Below the pieces are notes generated by a model. It was not told the origin of the DNA. It saw only the letters and a program-made list of their open reading frames with translations, and did not search any database. A program made the position numbers and the translations under genes. Shown here one piece after another: positions 29,395 through 37,020 of a stretch of 64,000 nt of DNA; the first letter of the stretch is position 1; each line of letters starts with the position of its first letter. Source of the stretch: a virus; the IMG/VR virus record IMGVR_UViG_3300013126_000012, positions 95,587-159,586 of that record; one strand, 5' to 3'.

Positions 29395-29586
29395 TTAACC
29401 GCGATCAATAAAATAACGTGCCTCTTCTAATTTTTTAATTGCACGAGCTAAATTGTCTAAAGTTGAATTTTTATCAATCTTACCTTCGGAAATGGCTTTG
29501 CCTACATTTCTAACAATTTCTTTTGCATCTTCTACATTGTCAATAACATTACTTTTGTATTTGTACTTTGGATCATAACTTGTCAT
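29395..29586 (-). CDS. Hypothetical small protein
   Basis: 63 residues. A short disordered start is followed by one amphipathic helical hairpin (NVEDAKEIVRNVGKAI and LARAIKKLEEARYF). It may share a transcript with the zinc-ribbon gene. A late-type box lies 42 bp upstream. Not recognised. Confidence 0.6.
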   Translation of the reverse strand: MTSYDPKYKYKSNVIDNVEDAKEIVRNVGKAISEGKIDKNSTLDNLARAIKKLEEARYFIDRG

Positions 29587-29627
29587 AATTTAACCTTTTT
29601 TATTTATTATTAATATCATTATATAAT

Positions 29628-29635
29628 ATAAATAT
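29628..29635 (-). promoter_or_regulatory. Late-type promoter box
   Basis: Coding-strand ATATTTAT, about 42 bp upstream of the ATG at 29586 and just past the UV endonuclease stop. The spacing is longer than most. Confidence 0.45.
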
Positions 29636-29636
29636 C

Positions 29637-30662
29637 TTATTCTAAAATTAATTGGGCGTTTTGACAACATTCAACATTCAACGCAATCAATGATTGTTCT
29701 TTAGCCTTAGCTTCAACCATAACATCAAGATCTGCAACACCATATGTAGCAGGAAGCCGCGTAATATAGTCGGCATGAGCCTGCTCCTTGATCTTGGTAA
29801 ACTCCTTGTATTGTTTGTGAAATGTAGGCCATTTGGGCAAGTCGGCAATGTCAATGTTGTGATGTGCAAACATACGCTCAATAAGAATTTGTGCTTCGCG
29901 TCGACGAGACTCGCTGTAATGAGTACATTGTGTGACACCATGACGTTGCCATGTCTCACGCGCCATAAAAAATGCTTCTTGTTCGGATAAGTCACCAGTA
30001 TTGAATGTGTGATGCCAATAGTCAAACGTAATAGGTATAGCAATTTCGGTATGCAACATGGAATACAATTCGCGCACGGAATACATGGAGGCCTTGTCAT
30101 CATTCTCGATAACTAAACGTGCCTTGCAAGAATCTGAAAGACGATCATAGTTATGTAACCACCGTGCAATGGTGCCGGGCTTGTCATTGTAAGTAGCACC
30201 AACGTGAATATTGATCTTGTTCTCAAAGCTAGGAGCAAAGCCCATCATATCAAAGAGCTCAGAATGCCGTTCAAGACCAGTGATGCTATTATCAACTACC
30301 GTAGCATCAGGACTACCTAGGATATGAAATGGACCAGGATGCGTTGTGATGCGATGGCCATGCGCACGAGCAAAGTCACCAGCAGCACGTAGATGCTGCA
30401 CAATAAGATCGATGTCAGGCAAATCTGCAAGCTCGTAATGATTCCAACGAGGAAAGAGCTCAGAGCCTAAACGAAACAAACGAATACCATGTGCTTCATT
30501 CCATTGCAGAATAGTTAACAAATCGCGGGCATTAGCAAGAGCAATGTCGGATGCTAATTGCAAACCGCCTAATTTAAATTTGCGATCAATCATGGCACGA
30601 CCGGTACGAATACCTTGGGCGGATAACTCCATGTTGATACAGGCATAACCATAACGTATCAT
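29637..30662 (-). CDS. uvsE: UV DNA damage endonuclease (UvdE/UvsE family)
   Basis: A 341-residue TIM-barrel repair enzyme that nicks 5' of UV photoproducts. Family signatures: GYACINMEL at the start, NARDLLTILQWNEAHGIRLFR with the LGSELFPRW segment, HGHRITTHPGPF, the ENDD metal-binding stretch (about 170), FDYWHHTFN and HYSES. The family's metal ligands (several His, Glu, Asp) all have plausible counterparts. Codon use and base composition are visibly more GC-rich than the surrounding genes, which suggests recent acquisition. T4 instead uses DenV, an unrelated enzyme. The upstream spacer is divergent from the first cassette gene. Confidence 0.92.
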   Translation of the reverse strand: MIRYGYACINMELSAQGIRTGRAMIDRKFKLGGLQLASDIALANARDLLTILQWNEAHGIRLFRLGSELFPRWNHYELADLPDIDLIVQHLRAAGDFARAHGHRITTHPGPFHILGSPDATVVDNSITGLERHSELFDMMGFAPSFENKINIHVGATYNDKPGTIARWLHNYDRLSDSCKARLVIENDDKASMYSVRELYSMLHTEIAIPITFDYWHHTFNTGDLSEQEAFFMARETWQRHGVTQCTHYSESRRREAQILIERMFAHHNIDIADLPKWPTFHKQYKEFTKIKEQAHADYITRLPATYGVADLDVMVEAKAKEQSLIALNVECCQNAQLILE

Positions 30663-30728
30663 ATATGTTTTATTTTATATTATGTAAAATGTTTGAAAAA
30701 TCCAAATTACGTTATTTTTTTTTGCATG

Positions 30729-30736
30729 ATATTTAT
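30729..30736 (+). promoter_or_regulatory. Late-type promoter box (plus strand, cassette unit 1)
   Basis: ATATTTAT read on the plus strand, 20 bp before the ATG at 30756, with AAAAAGG between. It shows that the box is directional: it reads ATATTTAT in the coding sense here and ahead of minus-strand genes. Confidence 0.65.
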
Positions 30737-30755
30737 ATGTAATAAAAAGGACGTA

Positions 30756-31337
30756 ATGAAAAATATTTTATCAGAAAACATGTTGCGTTTCGGAACCAAA
30801 AACTTATCCGAAGCTGCACAACGGCAACTAGTTGTCAAATCAATCATGGAAACCATTAATCAGCATGGATTGCATAACGCCGTACGACGAAGGCTGATGG
30901 AACAGACCGTTAACGAGAATGTAACAACGTACGTTGAAAACTACCGTAAGGCCGTTATAACAGCTTTTCCGAATACGTTTGCCAATGTGGCGGGGAAAAA
31001 CGATGCCACCGGATACATACCGTTTCCCGGAAATAACCCTCAAGAATACATATATGTTTATACAAATGGAGCAGTAACATTGCCTAACGATGCACCAAAA
31101 TTGAAGACCCAGCTACAGAATGTGCACGATAAGGTTGTATTAAATGGCGTTAGCAATAACGATGCAAACTTAAAGAAATATATTGCTAATCTTACGCAAA
31201 ACCAATACCCACCCGAAACTCCACAAGGAATAGCATTAAAATCATTTAATCAACCCAATATTATAGCTATGAACAAGGCATTTTTGGCTTATAAAACATT
31301 TTTGGACAGCCAAAACCCGCCAGCAGCAAGCCAGTAA
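30756..31337 (+). CDS. Cassette protein 1: capsid-targeting-like leader with unique body
   Basis: 193 residues from the ATG at 30756, chosen for its AAAAAGG site and because the leader matches the two paralogues. The leader MKNILSENMLRFGTKNLSEA has L-x-E sites at 5-7 and 17-19 and continues in a second conserved stretch ending RRRLMEQ near 49. The body (50-193) is unlike the others and has no recognised motif. A stretch of 87 bp (30771-30857) is identical to the third unit (33364-33450). A bidirectional terminator follows. Confidence 0.75.
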   Translation: MKNILSENMLRFGTKNLSEAAQRQLVVKSIMETINQHGLHNAVRRRLMEQTVNENVTTYVENYRKAVITAFPNTFANVAGKNDATGYIPFPGNNPQEYIYVYTNGAVTLPNDAPKLKTQLQNVHDKVVLNGVSNNDANLKKYIANLTQNQYPPETPQGIALKSFNQPNIIAMNKAFLAYKTFLDSQNPPAASQ

Positions 31338-31392
31338 TCAACAGCTAAGATGGTAAAAAAGCCTTAATTTTTAAGTTTTAAAATATACATAG

Positions 31393-31420
31393 AAAAAGCT
31401 CTATAGCGGAGCTTTTTTTT
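31393..31420. terminator. Bidirectional terminator between convergent cassette genes
   Basis: AAAAAGCTC and GAGCTTTTT form a 9-bp stem with a 7-nt loop, with T-runs on both strands. It lies between the ends of the plus gene (31337) and the minus gene (31435). Confidence 0.7.
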
Positions 31421-31434
31421 GTGTTCAATAAATT

Positions 31435-31848
31435 TCAATATGTTTTAATAATATCAAAATCAATCCATTTCTGATATTTCACTAAATCATCAGTAAACCA
31501 ATACCAAGTAACTGATTGATGCCCTGTCATTTCAATCAATAAACCATTATCCCATGCATCTAATATTTTAACCTGGATCGTGTTGTTTATTTTTAATACA
31601 GAAATTGGTGATTCATACGCGAGTTTGTTGTCTTTAAATTTTGTTAAATGATTGTTGTTTAAATCTAAAACATACAAATTATTAACTTTTCTAGGAGATT
31701 CTTCAATCATCCTCGGATTTGCAAAAACTTCAGAAACAGTTTGCGAAGAATCTCCATAAAATGATTGAACTTCATTGACTTGAATTTTTATTATTTGTGA
31801 CTGAATGTTTGTAACAAATAAAATAGCAATACACACTAAACGTTTCAT
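31435..31848 (-). CDS. Secreted protein of cassette, unit 1
   Basis: 137 residues. A signal peptide is clear (MKRLVCIAILFVTNIQS, cleavage near SQ), then beta-rich sequence with IQVNEVQSFYGDSSQTVSEV. It is a paralogue of the protein at 32788-33207, which shares IQxxExQxFxGDS. It is probably exported to the periplasm or outer surface of a Bacteroidota host. It is transcribed away from the next plus-strand gene and has a TATAAT-type promoter. No known family is recognised. Confidence 0.7.
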   Translation of the reverse strand: MKRLVCIAILFVTNIQSQIIKIQVNEVQSFYGDSSQTVSEVFANPRMIEESPRKVNNLYVLDLNNNHLTKFKDNKLAYESPISVLKINNTIQVKILDAWDNGLLIEMTGHQSVTWYWFTDDLVKYQKWIDFDIIKTY

Positions 31849-31865
31849 AACTGGTTAACTTTTTA

Positions 31866-31871
31866 ATTATA
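31866..31871 (-). promoter_or_regulatory. TATAAT-type promoter of secreted gene (repeat 1)
   Basis: TATAAT on the minus strand followed by TAAAAAG. The segment from about 31844 to 31884 is nearly identical to 33203-33243. The -10 context matches the early promoters of the 45-52 kb region, not the late box. Confidence 0.5.
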
Positions 31872-31927
31872 TTACAATAATATAAAATAAAAGATTAAAA
31901 TCCAAATTACGTTATTTTTTTTGCATG

Positions 31928-31935
31928 ATATTTAT
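31928..31935 (+). promoter_or_regulatory. Late-type promoter box (plus strand, cassette unit 2)
   Basis: ATATTTAT 20 bp before the ATG at 31955. The surrounding 90 bp, from CCAAATTACG through the leader start, is almost identical to the unit-1 promoter. Confidence 0.65.
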
Positions 31936-31954
31936 ATGTAATAAAAAGGACGTA

Positions 31955-32785
31955 ATGAAAAATATTTTATCAGAAAACATGCTGCGGTTTGGAACCAAAA
32001 ATTTATCTGAAGCAACCATACGAAGATTAACTGAAGCTGAAGACCCAATTGATCCGGCAGCAATTGGCTTTCCGAATTGTCCTGCAAAAACTGTGAAAGA
32101 CTTTGTTGATTGGTATATAAAATATCTTACACCATCAACTGGTTGTGTTGGACAAACATTGCTTATCATGAAACCAGAATTTGGATCGTTCAACCTATAT
32201 GAAAAAAATTTGGTTGCAAGTATTGTTGGAAAAGTAACAGTAGCATCTAGTTTTAATTTTTCATATCGATCAGGGAAAACCGATCCTCAAGGTACGACTA
32301 AGGATTCTTCCGTTTTCATATGGGATACTGCAGCAACTAGAAATTATGATTGGGCTAAACAAACAGTAAAAATTAGCGATACTGAAACATACCTCCCGGG
32401 TTTATACAATGTACATGACATGGTGGATGCTACATTATCTTTAGTACCAAATGGTGGGGTTGCCGTGCAGAGCTATTCAATTCCAGTACTTGTTGGTGGT
32501 ACTGATTCTAGTCAGACTATAGACACAGACCCTATATCAAAAAAGAAAGCCGGTACAATAAAAATCACCCAAAACGGAAATGTATCTGGAGCAATATCTG
32601 GAGCACCCATTACGGGTATTTTTCCATGGGTAGATTTATGGACGTTAATGCCAACCAATTTGGACGGATATGGGTTTACCATGGCTGCTGGCGGCATCGA
32701 AGTTCCGATACAAACCGACGCGTCTATGAAAGATTGGATTGCTAAAAACATGAAAAACGGAAAATACATAGGACCAAAAGAATAG
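31955..32785 (+). CDS. Cassette protein 2: capsid-targeting-like leader with unique body
   Basis: 276 residues. It has the same leader MKNILSENMLRFGTKNLSEA as units 1 and 3 but diverges after residue 20, with a further L-x-E site (RRLTEAED, LTE at about 25-27). The body is a globular-looking beta/alpha protein of unknown fold, with a Gly/Ile-rich section around 215-235 and a basic C-terminus. The ATG is set by the AAAAAGG site. It ends 2 bp from the convergent secreted gene with no terminator between. Confidence 0.75.
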   Translation: MKNILSENMLRFGTKNLSEATIRRLTEAEDPIDPAAIGFPNCPAKTVKDFVDWYIKYLTPSTGCVGQTLLIMKPEFGSFNLYEKNLVASIVGKVTVASSFNFSYRSGKTDPQGTTKDSSVFIWDTAATRNYDWAKQTVKISDTETYLPGLYNVHDMVDATLSLVPNGGVAVQSYSIPVLVGGTDSSQTIDTDPISKKKAGTIKITQNGNVSGAISGAPITGIFPWVDLWTLMPTNLDGYGFTMAAGGIEVPIQTDASMKDWIAKNMKNGKYIGPKE

Positions 32786-32787
32786 TA

Positions 32788-33207
32788 TTACTGCGATTTT
32801 GTAATTTTAAACTTAGTGTATACGATGTATCTAGTATTTAAATCTATTTTTTCTTTATACACCAGGCTTTCGTTCATTGGATCTGGGTTCCACATTAATA
32901 GGCCTGGGTAGTAAGGATTTAGTATATAGATATAAACCAATCCATCGGCATTCACTACGTTTACAGGCCAATCAGAAATCAAAACGCCTTTAAAATACCA
33001 ATCATGATGATTGTTTGACACGTCAATAACATATCTTGAATGTTTGGTTAGTTTTGGTGAAGATTGACGATTGATAGGGTCTAAAATTTGAGACATTGTT
33101 AATGCAGAATCTCCAAAAAATGTTTGACCTTCAGTTATTTGAATTTCAAGAATTTGACTGTATGCCGAAATACTACTTAATAAAAACAATAATAATAGCC
33201 GTTTCAT
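32788..33207 (-). CDS. Secreted protein of cassette, unit 2
   Basis: 139 residues with a typical signal peptide (MKRLLLLFLLSSISAYS, cleavage before or after Q). The mature part, IQITEGQTFFGDSALTMSQI, is paralogous to the unit-1 secreted protein, and the C-terminal beta-strand sequence is also alignable. It is probably located in the periplasm or on the surface. No enzymatic motif is seen. Confidence 0.7.
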   Translation of the reverse strand: MKRLLLLFLLSSISAYSQILEIQITEGQTFFGDSALTMSQILDPINRQSSPKLTKHSRYVIDVSNNHHDWYFKGVLISDWPVNVVNADGLVYIYILNPYYPGLLMWNPDPMNESLVYKEKIDLNTRYIVYTKFKITKSQ

Positions 33208-33224
33208 AACTGGTTAACTTTTTA

Positions 33225-33230
33225 ATTATA
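33225..33230 (-). promoter_or_regulatory. TATAAT-type promoter of secreted gene (repeat 2)
   Basis: TATAAT followed by TAAAAAG on the minus strand, in a segment of over 40 bp almost identical to the unit-1 copy. Confidence 0.5.
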
Positions 33231-33289
33231 TTACAATAATATGAAAACGTTTCCGTGATTCCAAATTTCATTATTTTTTTTTTTGTATG

Positions 33290-33297
33290 ATATTTAT
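33290..33297 (+). promoter_or_regulatory. Late-type promoter box (plus strand, cassette unit 3)
   Basis: ATATTTAT about 51 bp before the ATG at 33349. The spacer differs from units 1 and 2, and an AAAGGA site lies 10 bp before the ATG. Confidence 0.5.
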
Positions 33298-33348
33298 TAT
33301 TGTTAACAAGAACATATTTATTAAAACCCCATAAAGGAATACAAACAA

Positions 33349-34044
33349 ATGAAAAATTTACTTTCAGAAAACATGTTGCGTTTCGGAACCAAAAACTTAT
33401 CCGAAGCTGCACAACGGCAACTAGTTGTCAAATCAATCATGGAAACCATTGATGAACATGGTTTGCATGGTGCTATTCGTCGACGTTTAATGGAACAACA
33501 GGTACCTGCTGATCCAGCATGGATGACTAAAGCTAAAGACGCATTGGCATCTCAAAATATACAAGACGGTAAAGAAATGTTATCAGTAGGGATAATTAAG
33601 AAAGGATCAACATATGTAAATCCAGAAAATATAGTGGCTTCTGGTGGAATGTCGTTTCCAAGTTCAAACGGATTTTCTGTTGCAGCAAAAGGTGCCACGT
33701 GGTATCCGTCACCAACTAACACAGTGGCATTCTGCTCAGCAATGTTTTTTGCTAATGAAGATATAATACAAAGTTTAATTTCAAAAGATGGGGGATACGA
33801 TCAGGCTAAATTACAACAATTACTTGCCGGAACTTATAAACACAACGGTACCGTTGTTACGGGACAAAAATCTAATATTGTTTGGTATCCATCAATTCCA
33901 TCATATGTGGCAACCGGAGGTGGTAGACTGTATGTTTTTACTGGAGACGGTGATGCTATGAGGACCGCAATGTTGGCACCATATGCAACAAGTCCTGGTA
34001 AGAAAGGTGATGTTCCAGCGGTATATACTCCAAGTGGGCAGTAA
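33349..34044 (+). CDS. Cassette protein 3: capsid-targeting-like leader with unique body
   Basis: 231 residues. The leader (MKNLLSENMLRFGTKNLSEA and on to RRRLMEQQ near 50) is the same as unit 1, and 87 bp of DNA are identical between them. The body (52-231) is different: glycine-rich beta sequence with VWYPSIPSYVATGGGRLYVF near 180. No family is recognised. It ends in front of a strong hairpin terminator. Confidence 0.75.
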   Translation: MKNLLSENMLRFGTKNLSEAAQRQLVVKSIMETIDEHGLHGAIRRRLMEQQVPADPAWMTKAKDALASQNIQDGKEMLSVGIIKKGSTYVNPENIVASGGMSFPSSNGFSVAAKGATWYPSPTNTVAFCSAMFFANEDIIQSLISKDGGYDQAKLQQLLAGTYKHNGTVVTGQKSNIVWYPSIPSYVATGGGRLYVFTGDGDAMRTAMLAPYATSPGKKGDVPAVYTPSGQ

Positions 34045-34062
34045 ATAAAAAACAAACACAAA

Positions 34063-34091
34063 AAATAAGGCAGAGCAATCTGCCTTATTTT
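34063..34091. terminator. Strong bidirectional terminator
   Basis: AAATAAGGCAGA and TCTGCCTTATTT make a perfect 12-bp stem with loop GCAA and flanking A and T runs. It lies between the convergent cassette gene 3 and the CAP-like gene. Confidence 0.85.
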
Positions 34092-34109
34092 ACTATGCGA
34101 GCAATCAAT

Positions 34110-34673
34110 TTATTTTACGACGATAATAACAGCATATGCTCCTTCATATACGCTATCATCAAAATAGAATCCGTATTCCGATGCAGTTGAGTCAGTCATT
34201 TCAAAAAAATCTGTATCGGTAAGGGTAGCTAAGTCAATGACGTAGTCGCAATAGGCTTTTTCTTTATTTTCGAAGTGCATTACGCGATTTTGATATAGTA
34301 CCGGTTCTAAAAGATAATAAGTATCCGGAAATTCAGCTGGCAATTCATTTTCAAACGTATGTTTAATGCTTTGCGATATTGAATCATTATGTTTCAACGG
34401 ATGTCGGTTGTATTGTGCCCGCATTTCATTCAATGCTTTTCCAAAATTCATTCGAACCGAATCCTCATTCAAGAAAACCTTCCTTTCGGTGTAATCCGTT
34501 TCATTGATGGCAACCACTTCTATCAAGGAAGATAAAAAATCTTTAGCATTGGGATCTGGTAACGTATATTTTATAATATTAGAATACCAAGGTATATTTG
34601 TTCCTACAACGGTTTGATGCTGTGCAACAACGATATTAGAAATCAATAGAATTACAAACAATAACTTTTTCAT
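34110..34673 (-). CDS. Secreted CAP-like protein of cassette, unit 3
   Basis: 187 residues. The signal peptide MKKLLFVILLISNIVVAQ has typical Bacteroidota style. The mature part has features of the CAP/SCP superfamily: LNEMRAQYNRHPLKHND resembles the first CAP helix (HNxxRxxxxxxPLxWD), and YGFYFDDSVYEGAYAVIIVV looks like its final strands. CAP proteins are secreted and often bind lipids or act at membranes. The fold call is moderate. The promoter (34698-34703) repeats the TATAAT element of the other secreted genes. Confidence 0.6.
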   Translation of the reverse strand: MKKLLFVILLISNIVVAQHQTVVGTNIPWYSNIIKYTLPDPNAKDFLSSLIEVVAINETDYTERKVFLNEDSVRMNFGKALNEMRAQYNRHPLKHNDSISQSIKHTFENELPAEFPDTYYLLEPVLYQNRVMHFENKEKAYCDYVIDLATLTDTDFFEMTDSTASEYGFYFDDSVYEGAYAVIIVVK

Positions 34674-34697
34674 GGCTTTTAATTATTTAATTGGTTA

Positions 34698-34703
34698 ATT
34701 ATA
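34698..34703 (-). promoter_or_regulatory. TATAAT-type promoter of secreted gene (repeat 3)
   Basis: The minus strand reads ATATTATTGTAATATAAT, the same block as in the two other secreted-gene promoters, with a shuffled leader after it. Confidence 0.45.
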
Positions 34704-34744
34704 TTACAATAATATGAAATTAAAACATACTATCCAACCAATTA

Positions 34745-35305
34745 TCAATCTTTTTTTATGAAGCCACTCAAGAAATCTCGCTGACGTTGGATTGCGGTAT
34801 CAAGTTCAGAATCTTTTCGTTTTTTTCCAGTTCCCGCAATATTTCCATTAGAGCTAGATTTAACAACATCTTTTCTCTCGTTGTTAGATCGGGGTGGTTT
34901 GATTGCTTTAGAATTTGTTGCAGATACATGTTTGCTACTTGCAGACTTGCTTCCGCTTTCATCTTCTGTCCTTCGGGTGTCTGTAAAAAGCTCTGTATAT
35001 GTGCTTGAATGTCCGGTTTGGATGCGTTTCCTAAGTTCATCTTGTCCAATAGATCTTGTTTCATCGATGTTGATGCATCCTGTTGTATACGCTGTTTTAT
35101 GCCCCTTGATTGAAACGCCGCACGGATAACGTGTATTATGCGATTCAACCATGTACTGAATACCCCAACTACTTGTTTTAAAAGTTTTAACATAACCATA
35201 TTTTTTTGCACCCAACCAAGTAAAGAATACTGCATCATCAATTTTAAATTGCAGTTTTTCAAACTGTTTGATGATAGCATCTGGTGCCTGTTGTTTTTTT
35301 GCCAT
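34745..35305 (-). CDS. Hypothetical protein with disordered basic tail
   Basis: A 186-residue protein. The N-terminal 85 residues are structured and SH3-like in strand pattern (DDAVFFTWLGAKKYGYVKTF). Residues 90-165 are S/K/N/T-rich and disordered. The end (DTAIQRQRDFLSGFIKKD) is a helix. A second frame is open across the disordered part (see 34768-35064). The function is unknown. Confidence 0.65.
   Translation of the reverse strand: MAKKQQAPDAIIKQFEKLQFKIDDAVFFTWLGAKKYGYVKTFKTSSWGIQYMVESHNTRYPCGVSIKGHKTAYTTGCINIDETRSIGQDELRKRIQTGHSSTYTELFTDTRRTEDESGSKSASSKHVSATNSKAIKPPRSNNERKDVVKSSSNGNIAGTGKKRKDSELDTAIQRQRDFLSGFIKKD
34768..35064 (-). CDS. Possible overprinted ORF inside 34745-35305
   Basis: The alternate frame gives 98 residues from the ATG at 35064 (90 from the one at 35040, which has GGA 6 bp upstream). 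It is well formed and helical: DIQAHIQSFLQTPEGQKMK followed by LTTREKMLLNLALMEILREL. The host frame is low-complexity over exactly this stretch, as expected for overprinting, but a chance open frame cannot be excluded. Confidence 0.3.
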   Translation of the reverse strand: MKQDLLDKMNLGNASKPDIQAHIQSFLQTPEGQKMKAEASLQVANMYLQQILKQSNHPDLTTREKMLLNLALMEILRELEKNEKILNLIPQSNVSEIS

Positions 35306-35311
35306 CGTTAA

Positions 35312-35773
35312 TTAATTAAGACACATTGAATTTACGTAACTAATAATGCGAAAAATGCGAATATAACGTGTTGTTTTATCTTTACGAAACATATTTTCTG
35401 TTGCTAAGTCTCTTCGTAAAATATACCCCGATTCTACAAATTTGTAGGTTACATGCCGTACGGCTCGCAAACTATTAGATTCAATCATGATGTTTCGATC
35501 ATCAATTATTACATCTACAAAATCAGTATTGCTATCATTCGATGTTGGCAATTCATTAATTGTTGATTCCTGCTTTGTAATAGGAGTTGCAGCATATTGA
35601 TCTAAATTATCGCGAACTTCTGCAAAAAATGAAGATAAATCTAATCCATTGATTTGCAGAGTAGTTGCATCAAACGTATCAAATAACCAACGTAGTTGTT
35701 CTAATGAATGTAATGTACGAAATATTGAATATTCAGACTTCGTTACAAATATTTTACTAAAGATTGATTCCAT
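35312..35773 (-). CDS. Hypothetical protein
   Basis: 153 residues from the ATG at 35773, set by a good GGAGGA site. Helical N-terminus, beta-strand middle (DFVDVIIDDRNIMIES), then a C-terminal basic region that looks winged-helix-like (KFVESGYILRRDL). It might bind nucleic acid, but the evidence is weak. It overlaps the 62-residue gene upstream. Confidence 0.55.
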   Translation of the reverse strand: MESIFSKIFVTKSEYSIFRTLHSLEQLRWLFDTFDATTLQINGLDLSSFFAEVRDNLDQYAATPITKQESTINELPTSNDSNTDFVDVIIDDRNIMIESNSLRAVRHVTYKFVESGYILRRDLATENMFRKDKTTRYIRIFRIISYVNSMCLN

Positions 35774-35945
35774 AATTCCTCCGTTTTTGTTTAATAACAA
35801 ATAACCGATCAATTTCATCAACAGGCAACTGCTTTATGATTGCAATTTTTTCTCGAGCATCTTCGAAATCTGTTGCCTTTACACTACCTATGATTTCTTG
35901 ATTTACATCTTGTTTGAAAAAATATACATATACTTGGTTACGCAT
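35757..35945 (-). CDS. Hypothetical small protein
   Basis: 62 residues, a beta-alpha-beta pattern (VYVYFFKQD, then FEDAREKIAII, then FVIKQKRRN). It resembles small phage proteins of the host-takeover class, but no family is certain. The late box at 35960-35967 lies 15 bp upstream. Confidence 0.6.
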   Translation of the reverse strand: MRNQVYVYFFKQDVNQEIIGSVKATDFEDAREKIAIIKQLPVDEIDRLFVIKQKRRNYGINL

Positions 35946-35957
35946 GATGCAATTTTA

Positions 35958-36350
35958 TTATAAATATAAACCTAGCTCGTAACTTCGCATTGATACTGCT
36001 AATACATCGGATAATGTTTGTGCTAATTTTCCTATTTCGTGTTTACGTAATACTAAAGTACTTCCTTTTATTTCAACAGGAAATGTTGCATCTTTGCCTG
36101 GTTTATTAGCATAAACATTGCTGGCTAATGTACTTACTGATTTTGAGTATGAAATCAAATCTTTATAACGCATTTTGATTTGTTGATTGAATATATTCAA
36201 ATGTCCAATTGTACAATTCATTGGATCTGTTTTAAAATTATCTGCAGAAATTTTTGCTTCTACCACAAAATCTAAATCTGCCCAAATGTTGCCATATCGC
36301 TGTCTAAAATCATCTGAAATGGCCCATGGCTGATTAATACTGTTTGTCAT
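35958..36350 (-). CDS. Hypothetical protein
   Basis: A 130-residue alpha-rich protein (IGHLNIFNQQIKMRYKDLI, then GKLAQTLSDVLAVSMRS). No motif is recognised. It follows the methyltransferase gene by 4 bp. Confidence 0.55.
   Translation of the reverse strand: MTNSINQPWAISDDFRQRYGNIWADLDFVVEAKISADNFKTDPMNCTIGHLNIFNQQIKMRYKDLISYSKSVSTLASNVYANKPGKDATFPVEIKGSTLVLRKHEIGKLAQTLSDVLAVSMRSYELGLYL
35960..35967 (-). promoter_or_regulatory. Late-type promoter box
   Basis: Coding-strand ATATTTAT followed by AATAAA, 15 bp before the ATG at 35945. It lies in the last codons of the upstream gene. Confidence 0.55.
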
Positions 36351-36354
36351 GTTT

Positions 36355-37020
36355 TTATTGTAATTTATAAATTAATACTGTATATACGTCTTTTGAATAG
36401 TTGCATCGGATATTAACAAATTGATATTTCTCAATTAGCATATCCATAACCAACCCGGGGTGAACATAAAAAAATCCTTCATGATGTTGTGTGTTGATCG
36501 GATTAAGCAAATTGAATGAAACTACATGAGTTGATAGATCATATAATATATCGATGTCTGTAAACAATTTTCGTAAGTCATCATCTTCTGTTTCGCATCT
36601 ACGTTGCGTAAATACGCCAGATGCAACAACCCATTCATGTTTATCTAATTTAGCAGTTTCAAATGCACCAATTGAAACTTTATCTAAGCCCCATTTTTCT
36701 TCGCCTAACTGCGTCATTATAGGATTATGGTCAATGGCATTATACATAACAATATCATTGTTTAACGCAGCCAAATCGCGAGCTACTCCATACAAGTCAC
36801 AACGACCACATCCGATATCTAACAATGATCCACCGCCAAACCCAACTAATAAGTTTTGCATTAAAAATCGTTGTTCTGCAGTTGTATTATATCCAACCGG
36901 TATTGGACTATGCATCATGTATTCAGAATCGGTAGGTTGTAATGAGTCCCAACGCGTTTGTTCGGCATCTGAATTTGTTAAATTATTCATGATGCTCTGT
37001 TTTAATTGTTCTCTATCCAT
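36355..37020 (-). CDS. SAM-dependent methyltransferase-like protein
   Basis: A 221-residue protein with a class I methyltransferase core: motif I LLDIGCGRCD at 66-75, an acidic residue at the end of strand 2 (NAIDHNP at 94-100) and a motif-IV-like stretch WVVASGVFTQRR. The C-terminal strands (HPGLVMDMLIEKYQFVNI) fit the fold. The substrate is unknown; DNA, RNA, small molecule or a protein are all possible. The stop and start overlap those of the 93-residue gene. Confidence 0.75.
   Translation of the reverse strand: MDREQLKQSIMNNLTNSDAEQTRWDSLQPTDSEYMMHSPIPVGYNTTAEQRFLMQNLLVGFGGGSLLDIGCGRCDLYGVARDLAALNNDIVMYNAIDHNPIMTQLGEEKWGLDKVSIGAFETAKLDKHEWVVASGVFTQRRCETEDDDLRKLFTDIDILYDLSTHVVSFNLLNPINTQHHEGFFYVHPGLVMDMLIEKYQFVNIRCNYSKDVYTVLIYKLQ

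Noticed and set aside
29687-30103. Second minus-strand frame and plus-strand frame inside the UV endonuclease
   Set aside because: Shadows of a conserved enzyme gene; the GC-richer sequence makes alternative frames stay open.
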